Under the pieces are notes generated by a model that saw only the letters and a list, made by a program, of their open reading frames with translations, ran no database searches and was not told the DNA's origin. Shown here in pieces: positions 54,183-63,918 of a stretch of DNA of 64,000 bases (positions within the stretch are counted from its first letter, which is position 1; every line of letters starts with the position of its first letter). A program made the position numbers and the translations under genes. The DNA is taken from contig CAJTOK010000008.1 in assembly GCA_910577825.1 (NCBI GenBank), forward strand, positions 1 through 64,000. The letters are read 5' to 3'. Source of the DNA: an uncultured Lachnospiraceae bacterium (GTDB taxonomy: Bacteria > Bacillota > Clostridia > Lachnospirales > Lachnospiraceae).

Positions 54183-56480
54183 TTATAAAGGCAGGCAGCT
54201 CCATACACTCATTCCCAGCGGAGGTACTTCAATTATTATTGAATTATCCCTTCCGTCCCATGACACTTCTTTTGAAACCTTCTGGCGTCTGTTTACATGG
54301 CCTGTCCCGCCATAAATAGTATCATCACTGTTAAATATCTCCTTGTATTTGCCTTCAAATGGCACTCCCATCCTGAAGTTTTCATAAATAACAGGTGTGA
54401 AGTTAAATAAGAACAGAAGCATCTCACTGTCATTTTTTGTTTTCCTTGTAAATGTAACTATGCTATGGTCTGCGTCCATGCTGCTTATCCATTCAAAACA
54501 ATCTTCTTCATAATCACTTTCATAAAGTGAAGGATGTTTTAAGTAAAATTTATTAAGTGTCTTTGTATATTCCCTGAACAAATCATGTTCCGGCTCTTTT
54601 GCTTCTTCCCATGGAAGGCTGGTTTTCTCATTCCACTCTTCTTTCTGTGCAAATTCCTGCCCCATAAACATAAGCTTTTTGCCAGGATGTGCCATCATAA
54701 AGCCATAAGCTGCACGCAGGTTGGCATATTTCTGCTCCATTGTCCCGGGCATCTTCATAAGCATTGATGCTTTTAAATGTACTACTTCATCATGTGAAAA
54801 TACCAGCACAAAGTTTTCACTGTAAGCATAAACCATGCTGAATAAAAGAGTGCCATGCCTTCCTTTCCTGTAAAGCGGGTCTGTCTGCATATAACCTGTA
54901 AAATCATTCATCCAGCCCATATTCCATTTAAAATCAAACCCAAGCCCGTCCTCATCTGTACTGCCTGTAACCTTTGGCCATGCTGTTGACTCCTCTGCAA
55001 TAAGAAGTGCCCCGTCCTTCCTTTTATGGAAAACATCACTAAGCTTTTTAAGAAGCTCTATTGCTTCAAGGTTCTCATTGCCGCCATAAATATTAGGCAG
55101 CCACCCGCCATCCTGTTTGCCATAGTCAAGGTAAAGCATTGAAGCGACCGCATCCATCCTTATGCCGTCTGCATGGTATTTATCAATCCAGAATAATGCA
55201 CTTGAAATCAGGAAATTGTCAACTTCAGGCTTTCCATAGTCAAAGATATATGTCCCCCAGTGCGGGTGTTCCCCACGCCTCGGGTCTGCGTTTTCATAAG
55301 TGCATGTCCCGTCAAACCGTGCAAGCCCGTTTGCATCTTTTGGAAAATGTGCAGGAACCCAGTCAAGTATTACACCAATATTTTTCTTGTGCATATAGTC
55401 CATAAAATACATAAAGTCCTGTGGTGTGCCATATCTTGAAGTAACTGCATAGTAACCTGTAACCTGGTAGCCCCATGACTCGTCAAGCGGATGTTCCATA
55501 ACGGGCATCAGTTCAATATGTGTATATCCCATCTCTTTTACATAAGCTGCAAGAAGGGGTGCAATCTCACGGTAATTAAGAAATTCCTCATCGCATACTG
55601 GTGTTTCATTGCCATCATGGTTCTTTTTGCGCCATGAGCCAAGGTGCACCTCATATATTGAAAACGGCTCTTTCCTGTAGTCCTTTTCCTTACGTGCCAT
55701 AAGCCATTCCTTGTCATTCCATTTATATGTGGCAAGGTTTTCTACAACACTTGCATTATCAGGACGCTGTTCACACGCAAACCCATATGGGTCAGTCTTT
55801 AAAAATACTGTCTGGTAATCCTTCTTTATCTCATATTTATAAATATCCCCTGTTGAAATCTCAGGCACAAATAATGAAAATATCCCTGAACTGCCAACCC
55901 TGCACATCTGGTGGCGCCTGCCATCCCAGAAGTTAAAACTGCCAACTACACTTACACGCATTGCATTTGGTGCCCATACCGCAAAATGTACACCATATAT
56001 TGTATTTTTTTTCTTATTTTTATCTGTATCTTCTGTAACATCCCATCTTATCCTGGCATCATCAAGACATCCGTCTATTGCAACAGGATGTGCACCAAAA
56101 CAATTATATATATCATAATATACGCCGCCCTCAAAACGGCTGGCGTCACTTTCACCTATAATGTCTGTATAAAGGTACGGGTCTTCAAGCTCAATCTGGG
56201 CAGATTCACCATACTTTACAATAAATGTATAAGGCTCTGCTTTCTTCAAAGGAAGGAGCACAGCAAATACACCTGCTTCATCAGCCTCTTCCATATCATA
56301 GCATTTGCCGCCTGATTTTATTTTAAGTTGTACAGAAGTTGCATCTGGCAGAAATGTGTGTACAAGTATGCCGCCTTTAACTTTATGCGCCCCAAGTATC
56401 CTGCCAGGATGGTCCTCTTCAGAATACACAATCCCCTCAATGGCTTCCCAGTCCATTAAATCATATAATTTTTTATTCAT
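54183..56480 (-). CDS. glgB: 1,4-alpha-glucan branching enzyme
   Basis: 765-residue GH13 branching enzyme that makes alpha-1,6 branches in glycogen. Order: N-terminal extension, CBM48 (GVHFAVWAPNAMRVSVVGSFN, around 160-260), catalytic barrel with VILDWVPAHF, DGIRMDAVASMLY (nucleophile Asp), LIAEEST (general acid Glu), and FSHDEVVH, then a C-terminal beta domain. Full length with an extra N-terminal segment. AGGGGATT precedes ATG 56480. No other glg gene is adjacent; it is alone between MscS and the DUF1015 gene. Confidence 0.97.
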   Translation of the reverse strand: MNKKLYDLMDWEAIEGIVYSEEDHPGRILGAHKVKGGILVHTFLPDATSVQLKIKSGGKCYDMEEADEAGVFAVLLPLKKAEPYTFIVKYGESAQIELEDPYLYTDIIGESDASRFEGGVYYDIYNCFGAHPVAIDGCLDDARIRWDVTEDTDKNKKKNTIYGVHFAVWAPNAMRVSVVGSFNFWDGRRHQMCRVGSSGIFSLFVPEISTGDIYKYEIKKDYQTVFLKTDPYGFACEQRPDNASVVENLATYKWNDKEWLMARKEKDYRKEPFSIYEVHLGSWRKKNHDGNETPVCDEEFLNYREIAPLLAAYVKEMGYTHIELMPVMEHPLDESWGYQVTGYYAVTSRYGTPQDFMYFMDYMHKKNIGVILDWVPAHFPKDANGLARFDGTCTYENADPRRGEHPHWGTYIFDYGKPEVDNFLISSALFWIDKYHADGIRMDAVASMLYLDYGKQDGGWLPNIYGGNENLEAIELLKKLSDVFHKRKDGALLIAEESTAWPKVTGSTDEDGLGFDFKWNMGWMNDFTGYMQTDPLYRKGRHGTLLFSMVYAYSENFVLVFSHDEVVHLKASMLMKMPGTMEQKYANLRAAYGFMMAHPGKKLMFMGQEFAQKEEWNEKTSLPWEEAKEPEHDLFREYTKTLNKFYLKHPSLYESDYEEDCFEWISSMDADHSIVTFTRKTKNDSEMLLFLFNFTPVIYENFRMGVPFEGKYKEIFNSDDTIYGGTGHVNRRQKVSKEVSWDGRDNSIIIEVPPLGMSVWSCLPL

Positions 56481-56536
56481 AATCCCCTCTTTTCTGCGCT
56501 GCCTGCGCCTGATAATCCCAGCCTGTATGCACTATC

Positions 56537-57775
56537 TTATATCCTGTGTATAAACAGCCCGCTTCTCAGTTTTGGTTCAAACCATGTAGATTTAGGCGGC
56601 ATTAAAAGCCCTGCATCTGCTACAGCAAATAGTTCCTGTACCTGTACCGGGTACATTGCAAAAGATACTTCCATATCGCTGTCTGCCCTTCTTTCAAGTT
56701 CTTTAAGCCCCCTTATGCCGCCAATAAAATCAATTCTTGAATCCGTCCTTGGGTCTTTTATCCCGAGCACAGGCCCTAAAAGGTAATCCTGCAAAATAGA
56801 AACATCAAGTGATGCCACTGCATCCTTATCTTTAAAAAGTTCCTCCTTTGCAGAAAGAATATACCATTTTTTATCTAAATACATAGATACCTGCCCTTTT
56901 TTTGAAGGGTGCGTTGCACCAGCCGCTTCTTCTACGCCAAAATTTTCTTTTACCTTTTCAAGAAACCCTTCCTTTGAAAGCCCGTTTAAATCCCTGGCTG
57001 AACGGTTATAATCCATAATCACCAGGCTTTCATCCGGGAAAAGCACAGAAAGGAAATAATTAAATTCCTCCGTGCCATCATAACCCGGGTTCTCTTTGCG
57101 CCTTTTAAGCCCTGTCTTTACAGCAGAAGCCGCACGGTGGTGTCCGTCTGCAATATAGATGTCACTTATTGCTGCAAATGCGTTCTGTATTGCAGTTATA
57201 TCACATTCATCTGAAACTTTCCATACTATATGCCCTATCCCGTCTTCTGCGGTAAAACTGTAAACCGGCCTGTCCTCTGATATAATTCTTGAAACTATAT
57301 TATTAATACATTTCTGGGAACGGTATGCAAGGAATACAGGCCCTGTCTGTGCACCTAATGTATCTATATGCCTTATCCTGTCCTGTTCTTTCTCTTCACG
57401 CGTATTCTCATGCTTCTTGATAACATTATTTAAATAATCATCAATACTTGCACATGCAGCAATCCCAGTCTGTTTCCTGCCATCCATTACCAGCTGGTAA
57501 ATATAATAACACCTGTCATTGTCTGTAATAAAAGTCCCATCAGCCACCATGCCTTCAAAAATCTCTTTTGCCTTTGCATAGACTTCAGGGGCATATGTAT
57601 CTACATTGTCTGGGAACTGTGTTTCCGCCCTGTCTATCCTTAAAAAAGATAAGGGATTGTCTTTAACTGCCTCCTTTGCTTCCTGCCTGTTATAAACATC
57701 ATATGGCAATGCTGCCACCCTGCCTGCCACCTTTTCATCCGGCCTTACTGCCATAAATGGTTTTATCTTTGCCAT
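56537..57775 (-). CDS. DUF1015 family protein
   Basis: About 412-residue DUF1015 protein, cytoplasmic, mixed alpha/beta. FMAVRPDEKVAGRVAALPYDV, NPLSFLRIDRAE, YIYQL, HENTREEKEQDRIRHIDTL, IADGHHRAASAV and IDFIGG are characteristic. The IADGHHR segment suggests a ParB/Srx-like nucleotide- or phosphate-binding fold, but the activity is unknown. The start is set at ATG 57775, 5 bases after GGAGG, over a frame start four codons earlier. A TTGTTT / TATACT pair upstream on the minus strand may be its promoter. Confidence 0.85.
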   Translation of the reverse strand: MAKIKPFMAVRPDEKVAGRVAALPYDVYNRQEAKEAVKDNPLSFLRIDRAETQFPDNVDTYAPEVYAKAKEIFEGMVADGTFITDNDRCYYIYQLVMDGRKQTGIAACASIDDYLNNVIKKHENTREEKEQDRIRHIDTLGAQTGPVFLAYRSQKCINNIVSRIISEDRPVYSFTAEDGIGHIVWKVSDECDITAIQNAFAAISDIYIADGHHRAASAVKTGLKRRKENPGYDGTEEFNYFLSVLFPDESLVIMDYNRSARDLNGLSKEGFLEKVKENFGVEEAAGATHPSKKGQVSMYLDKKWYILSAKEELFKDKDAVASLDVSILQDYLLGPVLGIKDPRTDSRIDFIGGIRGLKELERRADSDMEVSFAMYPVQVQELFAVADAGLLMPPKSTWFEPKLRSGLFIHRI

Positions 57776-57904
57776 GATAACCTCCAAAACTTTTTATATG
57801 ATTTTAATATATCTATAGTATACCAAAAAAATAGAAAAAAACAAACATTGTTGTAAAGGTTTTTGCAATATTTGGCAATATAACGGAATACAGGCAAAAC
57901 AGGG

Positions 57905-58390
57905 TTATTTAATAATCTTTTCAAAGAAATTGTATACAACTATACACAGCCCCATAGGAAGGCTGAATAATATTATTCCTGTAATTATCCCTGCTGCCAT
58001 GCCTGGAACTGAAAAGCTGCCTGATTTTACAAATACTGACAGCCCCTTTATAGAATTAACCAGAAAAAATATGCCTGTTACAAGACCTGGTGAAACTTTC
58101 CTGTCCTTAACCGTATAAAAGAAATGGTCAGCAAAGTTAATAATCCCCCATACAAGTATAGCTGTACCAAAACAGGCAAATGTTTCATTAATAATATATA
58201 AAAATACTGCTAATAAAAGCAAAGGGTAATAAATAAATATATTATTTGCCATCCAGTGCCCATGTGTCATATGGTAAGGCAGCCACTTATGCGTATACAT
58301 CCACTTAGGAAAATCCCCTGCTGCCTCTTCAAAAAGATGGAATGGCATATAAATAACAAGATTTAAGATAATAAAATATATAAGTTCCAT
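57905..58390 (-). CDS. HXXEE-domain membrane protein
   Basis: 161 residues with four to five hydrophobic segments. The HXXEE motif is visible as HLFEEAAGDFP near residue 18, and two more His-rich sites (HMTHGHWMANN, FADHFF) fit the family. The biochemical role is unknown. It begins 2 bases after the stop of the PadR-type regulator, whose final codons contain the GGGGGA ribosome binding site. It is therefore the probable target gene of that regulator. Confidence 0.8.
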   Translation of the reverse strand: MELIYFIILNLVIYMPFHLFEEAAGDFPKWMYTHKWLPYHMTHGHWMANNIFIYYPLLLLAVFLYIINETFACFGTAILVWGIINFADHFFYTVKDRKVSPGLVTGIFFLVNSIKGLSVFVKSGSFSVPGMAAGIITGIILFSLPMGLCIVVYNFFEKIIK

Positions 58391-58392
58391 AA

Positions 58393-58923
58393 TTATTCCC
58401 CCAGTCCGTTTAATTCCTGTTCAAAACCTGCTTCCCACTTCTCCAGTGTTTCTAAAAGCATAAACTGCTGTTTTAATATAGTACGCCCGAATAACGGGAT
58501 ATCCGGATGCTCTTGCAATGATTCTTTAATCTGCTGTTTTGTATCCTGTATGCTGTTTTTTATATTGGATAAACATTCTTTTAATTCATATTCATCTAAC
58601 AATGGCATGTTTACAATAACTGCATTAAAATCTAAAAATACCCTTGTTTTCCCTGATGAAAATTTATACATGGATTCTTTAAATGCTTTTTCCCCGGCCG
58701 GTGTTAATGAATATACTGTCTTTTCTGGCATATTTCCATTTTTTATAACCTCACTGGACACATATCCTTTTTTTTCATACTGGATTACCTTTTTATAGGC
58801 TGTAAATGAACCGATTTTAACCCATCTGGATAAATTTCTTGCTTCCACCTGCTTCTGCAGGCCATATGCACTTTTAGGGCTCTGGTAAATTGAACCCAGA
58901 AGTATTAAATCAATAGCTGACAT
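58393..58923 (-). CDS. PadR-family transcriptional regulator
   Basis: 176 residues. N-terminal winged-helix (DLILLGSIYQSPKSAYGLQKQVEARNLSRWVKIG to about residue 80) with PadR-type recognition elements, then a helical C-terminal dimerisation domain (about 100-175) with a coiled coil (NIKNSIQDTKQQIKESLQEH). PadR proteins are ligand-responsive repressors that usually act on their own operon. AAGGAGG precedes ATG 58923. A TACTGTA-n3-TACAGTA palindrome upstream supports autoregulation. Confidence 0.93.
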   Translation of the reverse strand: MSAIDLILLGSIYQSPKSAYGLQKQVEARNLSRWVKIGSFTAYKKVIQYEKKGYVSSEVIKNGNMPEKTVYSLTPAGEKAFKESMYKFSSGKTRVFLDFNAVIVNMPLLDEYELKECLSNIKNSIQDTKQQIKESLQEHPDIPLFGRTILKQQFMLLETLEKWEAGFEQELNGLGE

Positions 58924-58959
58924 AAGTTCCTCCTTTTTATTTATTAGTGTATTATCTAC

Positions 58960-58976
58960 TACTGTATTATACAGTA
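58960..58976. promoter_or_regulatory. Probable PadR operator
   Basis: Inverted repeat TACTGTATTATACAGTA, two 7-base arms about a 3-base centre, located 37 bases upstream of the PadR start. Its symmetry and position suit binding by the adjacent repressor. Confidence 0.7.
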
Positions 58977-59029
58977 TTTTATAAAAAAATCAAGCAAAAG
59001 CCAAAAAATAAATAGTATTATATAACCAG

Positions 59030-59071
59030 ACACGTCCGTCCCATAACATTTAATTTATGGAACGGACGTGT
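59030..59071 (-). terminator. Hairpin after the L,D-transpeptidase gene
   Basis: 17-bp stem with one mismatch (ACACGTCCGTCCCATAA with its partner) around an 8-base loop, 4 bases after the transpeptidase stop on the minus strand. T-richness after the stem is poor, so termination efficiency is uncertain. Confidence 0.55.
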
Positions 59072-59075
59072 TTAA

Positions 59076-61385
59076 TTAATATCCCACTTTTTTACCTGTT
59101 TTAGTCATATACCCGCTTATATGGCCTGCCTGGTAATCTGCTTTTTTTCTTGAAACAGGTACTTCCGGGTCTGTAGGGTCGTAATGTATTGTGGAGTCAA
59201 CCCTTATTACAGGGTTTTTGCCTAAAGGCCCTGGTTTTGAAGAATTTCCTTGTACAATAGTTACTTTTGTCCCTGTAGAAGCATAATCATATATCCATTT
59301 TGCATCTGCAACTGTCATACGCACGCACCCGGCAGATGCAGGAGAACCAAGCCTGCTATATGTTGAAGGGTTCAGGGCATAATGCGACTGGCTTCCTACT
59401 GCTATTGCATGGAAATAAACATTTCCTACAATGTGTGTAGCCCATCTTGCATAAACTATGCTCCCGTCAGGCTCGTACATTGTTTTTAATGTATATTTGA
59501 CAGCTGTCCCGTTGCTTGACACAGAATATGTACCAAGTGGTGTAAATGATGACTCTGTATTAAGTGAGGATGCTGTACCTGTACTGCTTGTATCCCTGCC
59601 CACTGAAACAGTAAATGATTTTACAGGTATTATATAGGCTTTTTTATCACTATCATAGGCATATGCTGTTACACAGCCTGCTGCCCTGTTTATTTCAAGG
59701 TAAAGGTTATTTCCGGTTTTTTTTAAACCAAGTATATCTGTAAGGTCTGTTACAAGGTTATTGTTTTTATAATAAAATTTATATTCCCTGCCTGCATATG
59801 TTTCATAAATCCATCCGTTTTTGCCAAGTTCAGATTTCTTTATTTTAAAAGACTGTTTATTTAATAAAATACTTTTTCCCCACTGTGTGGTTGCATAAGT
59901 ATATACCATATACTTGCCTTTTTCAGAATATGGCATATCCGCAACATAAGAATCCTTGCTTGATGTATTTATCCCGGTAAATTTTTTATAAAATTTTTTC
60001 TTATTGCCATTTACTGAATATACATTAAACTTTACATTTTTAATATTACCTGGAATATAAGCACCTGAGAGTGTAAATTTGCATGTAGCATTTACTTTTT
60101 TCTCTACATTTACACTTCCTTTCACTATTCTCATATCGGCCTTGCCGGTTTTGGACAGGTTTCTTTTATTGCCAACATTGTCCGTTACTGACACTTTAAC
60201 TGTATAAACCTGCAGGTTATATCCTACGGATTTTAATGTTATATCTGCATAGTAATATGCTGTTTCAGGCTTGCGTGTACCTGTCTTGCTGCATACCAGC
60301 TTATTATCTTTATTATAGATATTAAACCTGACTTTATTTATCCCAAGTGCGCTGTTAAGTGAACCTGTATATACCCTGAAAGATTTTTTTCTTTCAAGTG
60401 ATGCTGATTTCCTGCTTCCTATGCCAGAATACACAATCGCAACCTGGAATTCTGATGACGCAAGTATAATGCTGTTCTTTTCTATATTCCTGTTTTCAAG
60501 GACTATTGCCACATTGTGTTTTCCATATGAGCTGCATATTGTGGACAAATCTGTTTCCCATGTTTTGGATACACCAGTAAGTTCCCTGCTTGTACCGCAT
60601 ACAGCAGCATCTGAAATCTTGTCTTTCCAGATAAGAAGCCTTATTTTATTGCCTGTTCCCGGTACAGGAGTATCACCTGGTACTTCCGGCCTGAATGCAA
60701 ATGTCCTGTTTATATCATATTTATTGCCTGACACTTCAAGGCTGTAAGCATCACTATGTATTGAAAAATCACATTTGCCTGCATCTACGGTCTGTGGTTC
60801 TGTACCTTCTGCAGGTTCTCCCATTATAAATGATACATTATATTCTTTAAATAAATAATTATCAAGGCTGTCAAGTGAAAATGTGCCTGTATAAGTACCA
60901 TTGGTACAGTTTGTTTCATTTAGTGTAATTTTTTGTTCAAGTGCTGTTACTTCTGTACTGTTTATGCCATCACCCCTGTTACCAGTGGCAGTAATACCTG
61001 TTTCCCCATTGCTAAGCCCGTTATCCCCGCTGGCAGGGCTTTGTGTATTATCTGGAACCGGGGTATTTTCCGGGACATCTGTGGCATCCGGGCCTGCTGT
61101 GCCTGCCGGGGCACTTGTAGCACCAGGGTCATTTATATTATCTTCACCAGTATTGCCCTGCCCGTCATTATAAGTAACTTTAAGGGTCATTTCTTTTATA
61201 ATAGTGGTATCAATGCCATTTACAGTATATGTACAAACACCGCCGGCACGGTCTGTTTCAAGCGAAGCGCTGTACTCTGCAGCCCTTGCACTGTTTGCAG
61301 GTACAACAACAGACATAAACAGGCAGGCTGCTATAAATAATTTGTTAATAAATATAGTTCTTTTCTTTTTTAGTAACTTTCCCAT
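59076..61385 (-). CDS. L,D-transpeptidase with extracellular repeat domains
   Basis: 769-residue secreted cell-wall enzyme. A basic N-terminus and hydrophobic signal (to about 35) precede a Pro/Thr/Asn-rich linker and several beta-rich modules resembling GBS-Bsp-like repeats (YVADMPYSEKGKYMVYTYA is one such motif). The C-terminal YkuD domain (about 615-740) has the catalytic HxxxSAGCVRM Cys motif. It makes or edits 3-3 cross-links in peptidoglycan. Start ATG 61385 follows an AAAGGT site. It is downstream of the GH53 gene by 132 bases. Confidence 0.9.
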   Translation of the reverse strand: MGKLLKKKRTIFINKLFIAACLFMSVVVPANSARAAEYSASLETDRAGGVCTYTVNGIDTTIIKEMTLKVTYNDGQGNTGEDNINDPGATSAPAGTAGPDATDVPENTPVPDNTQSPASGDNGLSNGETGITATGNRGDGINSTEVTALEQKITLNETNCTNGTYTGTFSLDSLDNYLFKEYNVSFIMGEPAEGTEPQTVDAGKCDFSIHSDAYSLEVSGNKYDINRTFAFRPEVPGDTPVPGTGNKIRLLIWKDKISDAAVCGTSRELTGVSKTWETDLSTICSSYGKHNVAIVLENRNIEKNSIILASSEFQVAIVYSGIGSRKSASLERKKSFRVYTGSLNSALGINKVRFNIYNKDNKLVCSKTGTRKPETAYYYADITLKSVGYNLQVYTVKVSVTDNVGNKRNLSKTGKADMRIVKGSVNVEKKVNATCKFTLSGAYIPGNIKNVKFNVYSVNGNKKKFYKKFTGINTSSKDSYVADMPYSEKGKYMVYTYATTQWGKSILLNKQSFKIKKSELGKNGWIYETYAGREYKFYYKNNNLVTDLTDILGLKKTGNNLYLEINRAAGCVTAYAYDSDKKAYIIPVKSFTVSVGRDTSSTGTASSLNTESSFTPLGTYSVSSNGTAVKYTLKTMYEPDGSIVYARWATHIVGNVYFHAIAVGSQSHYALNPSTYSRLGSPASAGCVRMTVADAKWIYDYASTGTKVTIVQGNSSKPGPLGKNPVIRVDSTIHYDPTDPEVPVSRKKADYQAGHISGYMTKTGKKVGY

Positions 61386-61517
61386 TACAACACCTATACC
61401 TTTCTTTATTTTACAGGTTTATGCCAGAATAACCAAATGGCACTAAAATAAATATTAACACTTTTATATACAATAATGCAACCCATAAAATATTACAAAA
61501 AAAGCCACACTTAGAGG

Positions 61518-62963
61518 CTATTTTTGTACTGTTCCTGTAAAAACATATTTAAATATACATGCTGAAGCCAGGGGATGTCCTGTAAACCCAAAAAGTGCCT
61601 GGTTATCCCACGATGAACCGCCATACCACTTCCCGGCATCTTCTGCATCATAAGAACCAGCCGCCTTAGCTGCCCAGCCAGAACCTTTTTCTTCCCAGAT
61701 TCTCTTGTTTTCTTTTAATATCTTCCTGGCATTTTTATCTTTTTTATTGTATACCTGCACGGGAATCCATGCTGGTTCCCAGTAGAATACACCAATCCCT
61801 GCCTCCCCTGTATTTACTATTGCCTGTATTACATCTGCTATGGCGTCTGCCTGTCCCTGTACAGACACATCATATGCAAGGGATACTTTGCTGTCTTTGC
61901 CAATGCTTTGCTTATGCCCGTCCCCGTCTTTTAAAGTGTATACATAAGACGTTTCTGCAACCATTACTTTCTTGCCGTATTCTTCTGCAATTAATTTCAT
62001 TATATTAGTTAAATTTTCTGTTGTACCATGCCAGAACGGGTAATATGAAGTTGCAAATACATCATAATCTACCTGTTCATTTTCCAGTGTATCTGCAATA
62101 TTTTTGTACCTGCTTTCTGAAATATCTGTAAAATGCAGGGCAACAAGGATTTCTTTTTCCATTGTGTCTGCAACATAACGTACCGCCTTGCTGCCCTCAT
62201 CCATAAGCCTGCATATATTTTTCCACTCCGTTTCACCTGCAAGCCCGTTTACAGTTTCATTTCCAATCTGTACCATGCCGACATCAACACCATAATCTAT
62301 AAGCCGGGTCAGGCTCTCAACAGTATAAACCTCTAATGCCTGTGACTTTTCATCTATATCCATATCTTTCCATTCCTTTGGCGGCTGGTATTTGCCGGGG
62401 TCTGCCCAGAAGTCTGAATAATGGAAATCTATAAACACCCTTATGCCTGCATCTGTTGCAAGCTTTCCTATCTCCATTGCTGTTTCTAAGTCATTAACCC
62501 CGCCGCCATACTTATTGCCATTTTCATCATACGGGCTGTTCCATACACGTATGCGCACCCAGTTAATGCCACATTCCCTTAAAAATGTGAAAAAACCTTT
62601 TTCGCCTTCTTCTGGTGAATATGCAAGATTATTTCCATCAAAGTCATAGTATTTTACGCCGCTTTCATATTCAGATTTAATGCTTGATATATCTGCACCA
62701 CACATAAAATCTTCACTTAACCCGTCAATGCGTGAAACATTTATTTCTGCTTCCACGGGTTCTTTATCCTGTACACTGTTATTGTTTTCTGTACTGCCTG
62801 TGGGTGGTGCGGTTGCAGGAAGCCCGCTTCCAGAAGAAGCCCCTGTATTGTCCGGGATATTATTGTTATTCTTTACATTATTATTCTTTGCACATCCTGC
62901 ATAAATTGCAGGCAGCAGAAGGCATAATAATACTGCAATTATATTTTTACCAGTTTTTCCCAT
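61518..62963 (-). CDS. GH53 endo-beta-1,4-galactanase lipoprotein
   Basis: About 481 residues. A short signal with lipobox IYAGC and an Asn/Ser/Gly/Pro-rich linker (to about 85) precede the GH53 barrel. The domain opens with FMCGADISS; INWVRIRVWNSPYDENGNKYGGG, FIDFHYSDFWADP, VQIGNETVNG (acid/base Glu) and VMVAETSYVY (nucleophile Glu) are all in place. It hydrolyses beta-1,4-galactan outside the cell; the anchor keeps it on the membrane. The start is set at ATG 62963, behind GGGGG; the upstream in-frame ATG lies within that site. No galactan transporter is nearby. Confidence 0.95.
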   Translation of the reverse strand: MGKTGKNIIAVLLCLLLPAIYAGCAKNNNVKNNNNIPDNTGASSGSGLPATAPPTGSTENNNSVQDKEPVEAEINVSRIDGLSEDFMCGADISSIKSEYESGVKYYDFDGNNLAYSPEEGEKGFFTFLRECGINWVRIRVWNSPYDENGNKYGGGVNDLETAMEIGKLATDAGIRVFIDFHYSDFWADPGKYQPPKEWKDMDIDEKSQALEVYTVESLTRLIDYGVDVGMVQIGNETVNGLAGETEWKNICRLMDEGSKAVRYVADTMEKEILVALHFTDISESRYKNIADTLENEQVDYDVFATSYYPFWHGTTENLTNIMKLIAEEYGKKVMVAETSYVYTLKDGDGHKQSIGKDSKVSLAYDVSVQGQADAIADVIQAIVNTGEAGIGVFYWEPAWIPVQVYNKKDKNARKILKENKRIWEEKGSGWAAKAAGSYDAEDAGKWYGGSSWDNQALFGFTGHPLASACIFKYVFTGTVQK

Positions 62964-63005
62964 ATGCACCCCCATAAAATGCTGGCTTTACTGACAGCCT
63001 GTTTC

Positions 63006-63689
63006 CTAATCCCTGTCCCTTCTTCCAAATATCATTAAAAGCCTTAATAACTGCAGAAGTATTGCAACCATTGAAGCCACATATGTCATTGCAGCCGCAC
63101 CAAGGACTTTCCTTGCCCCTGAAAGTTCCCTGCCCTGCAGTATATTCTGTTCCTTTAAAATCTTTAATGCCCTGCCTGAAGCGTTAAATTCAACGGGAAG
63201 TGTTATAAGCTGGAAAAATACTGCAAAACTGAAAAGGATTATTCCCACATTTACAAGGATGCCATTATTTATCATTGCCCCGAGCACAATTACAGGCCAT
63301 GCTGCATTTGAACCAAAATTTACTACTGGCACTATGGCATTGCGTATTGTAATTGGCATATAGCCTTTCTGGTGCTGTATGGCATGGCCGCACTCATGGG
63401 CGGCTACACCTATTGCAGCTACTGAAGCTGAACCATATACAGAATCTGACAGGCGCAGCACCTTTTCACGTGGTGAATAGTGGTCAGTAAGGTTTCCTTG
63501 TATACGTTCAATTCTTACATCAAATATGCCTGCATTGCTTAAAATCATCTGTGCCACATCTTCTGCACGCAGCCCTCTTGAATTGTAAAGACCTGCATAA
63601 CGCTTATAAGTGCCATTTACATTGGCTGATGCAATCATGCACAGGATAGCGCCGGCTATAACTAAAATATAAGTATAATCAATTATCAT
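63006..63689 (-). CDS. YugP-type zinc metallopeptidase
   Basis: 227-residue membrane-bound neutral zinc metallopeptidase family (peptidase_Mep). An N-terminal transmembrane segment, then GVAAHECGHAIQHQ with the HExxH-like zinc site, further hydrophobic segments, and DEA-type continuation (PVEFNASGRALKIL) complete the family pattern. The substrate is unknown. It starts at ATG 63689 with AGAAAGGGG about 14 bases upstream and lies 42 bases before the GH53 gene start. Confidence 0.9.
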   Translation of the reverse strand: MIIDYTYILVIAGAILCMIASANVNGTYKRYAGLYNSRGLRAEDVAQMILSNAGIFDVRIERIQGNLTDHYSPREKVLRLSDSVYGSASVAAIGVAAHECGHAIQHQKGYMPITIRNAIVPVVNFGSNAAWPVIVLGAMINNGILVNVGIILFSFAVFFQLITLPVEFNASGRALKILKEQNILQGRELSGARKVLGAAAMTYVASMVAILLQLLRLLMIFGRRDRD

Positions 63690-63861
63690 AAAACTATATA
63701 ATCCCCTTTCTTAACCAGTATACAGGTTTATATTATATTCCTGCATTATTTGGGTTTTTATACACATGTTACCATATAAGGCGGGACATTACAAGGAGTT
63801 TGCTGGATTTTGGATTTCTTTAGAGGTTTGGACAAATAGTGCCTGCATATCTGGATGTGTA

Positions 63862-63904
63862 AAGGGATATAAAAAGACATGTCTATGTTCTTTTTATATC
63901 CCTT
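63862..63904. terminator. Perfect 16-bp hairpin between genes
   Basis: AAGGGATATAAAAAGA (63862-63877) and its exact complement (63889-63904) around an 11-base loop, after the stop of a minus-strand gene at the right edge. No long T-run follows the stem, but the run of T inside the arm makes it terminator-like. The other bases between 63690 and 63861 hold no gene. Confidence 0.65.
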
Positions 63905-63918
63905 AATATACAGGAATA

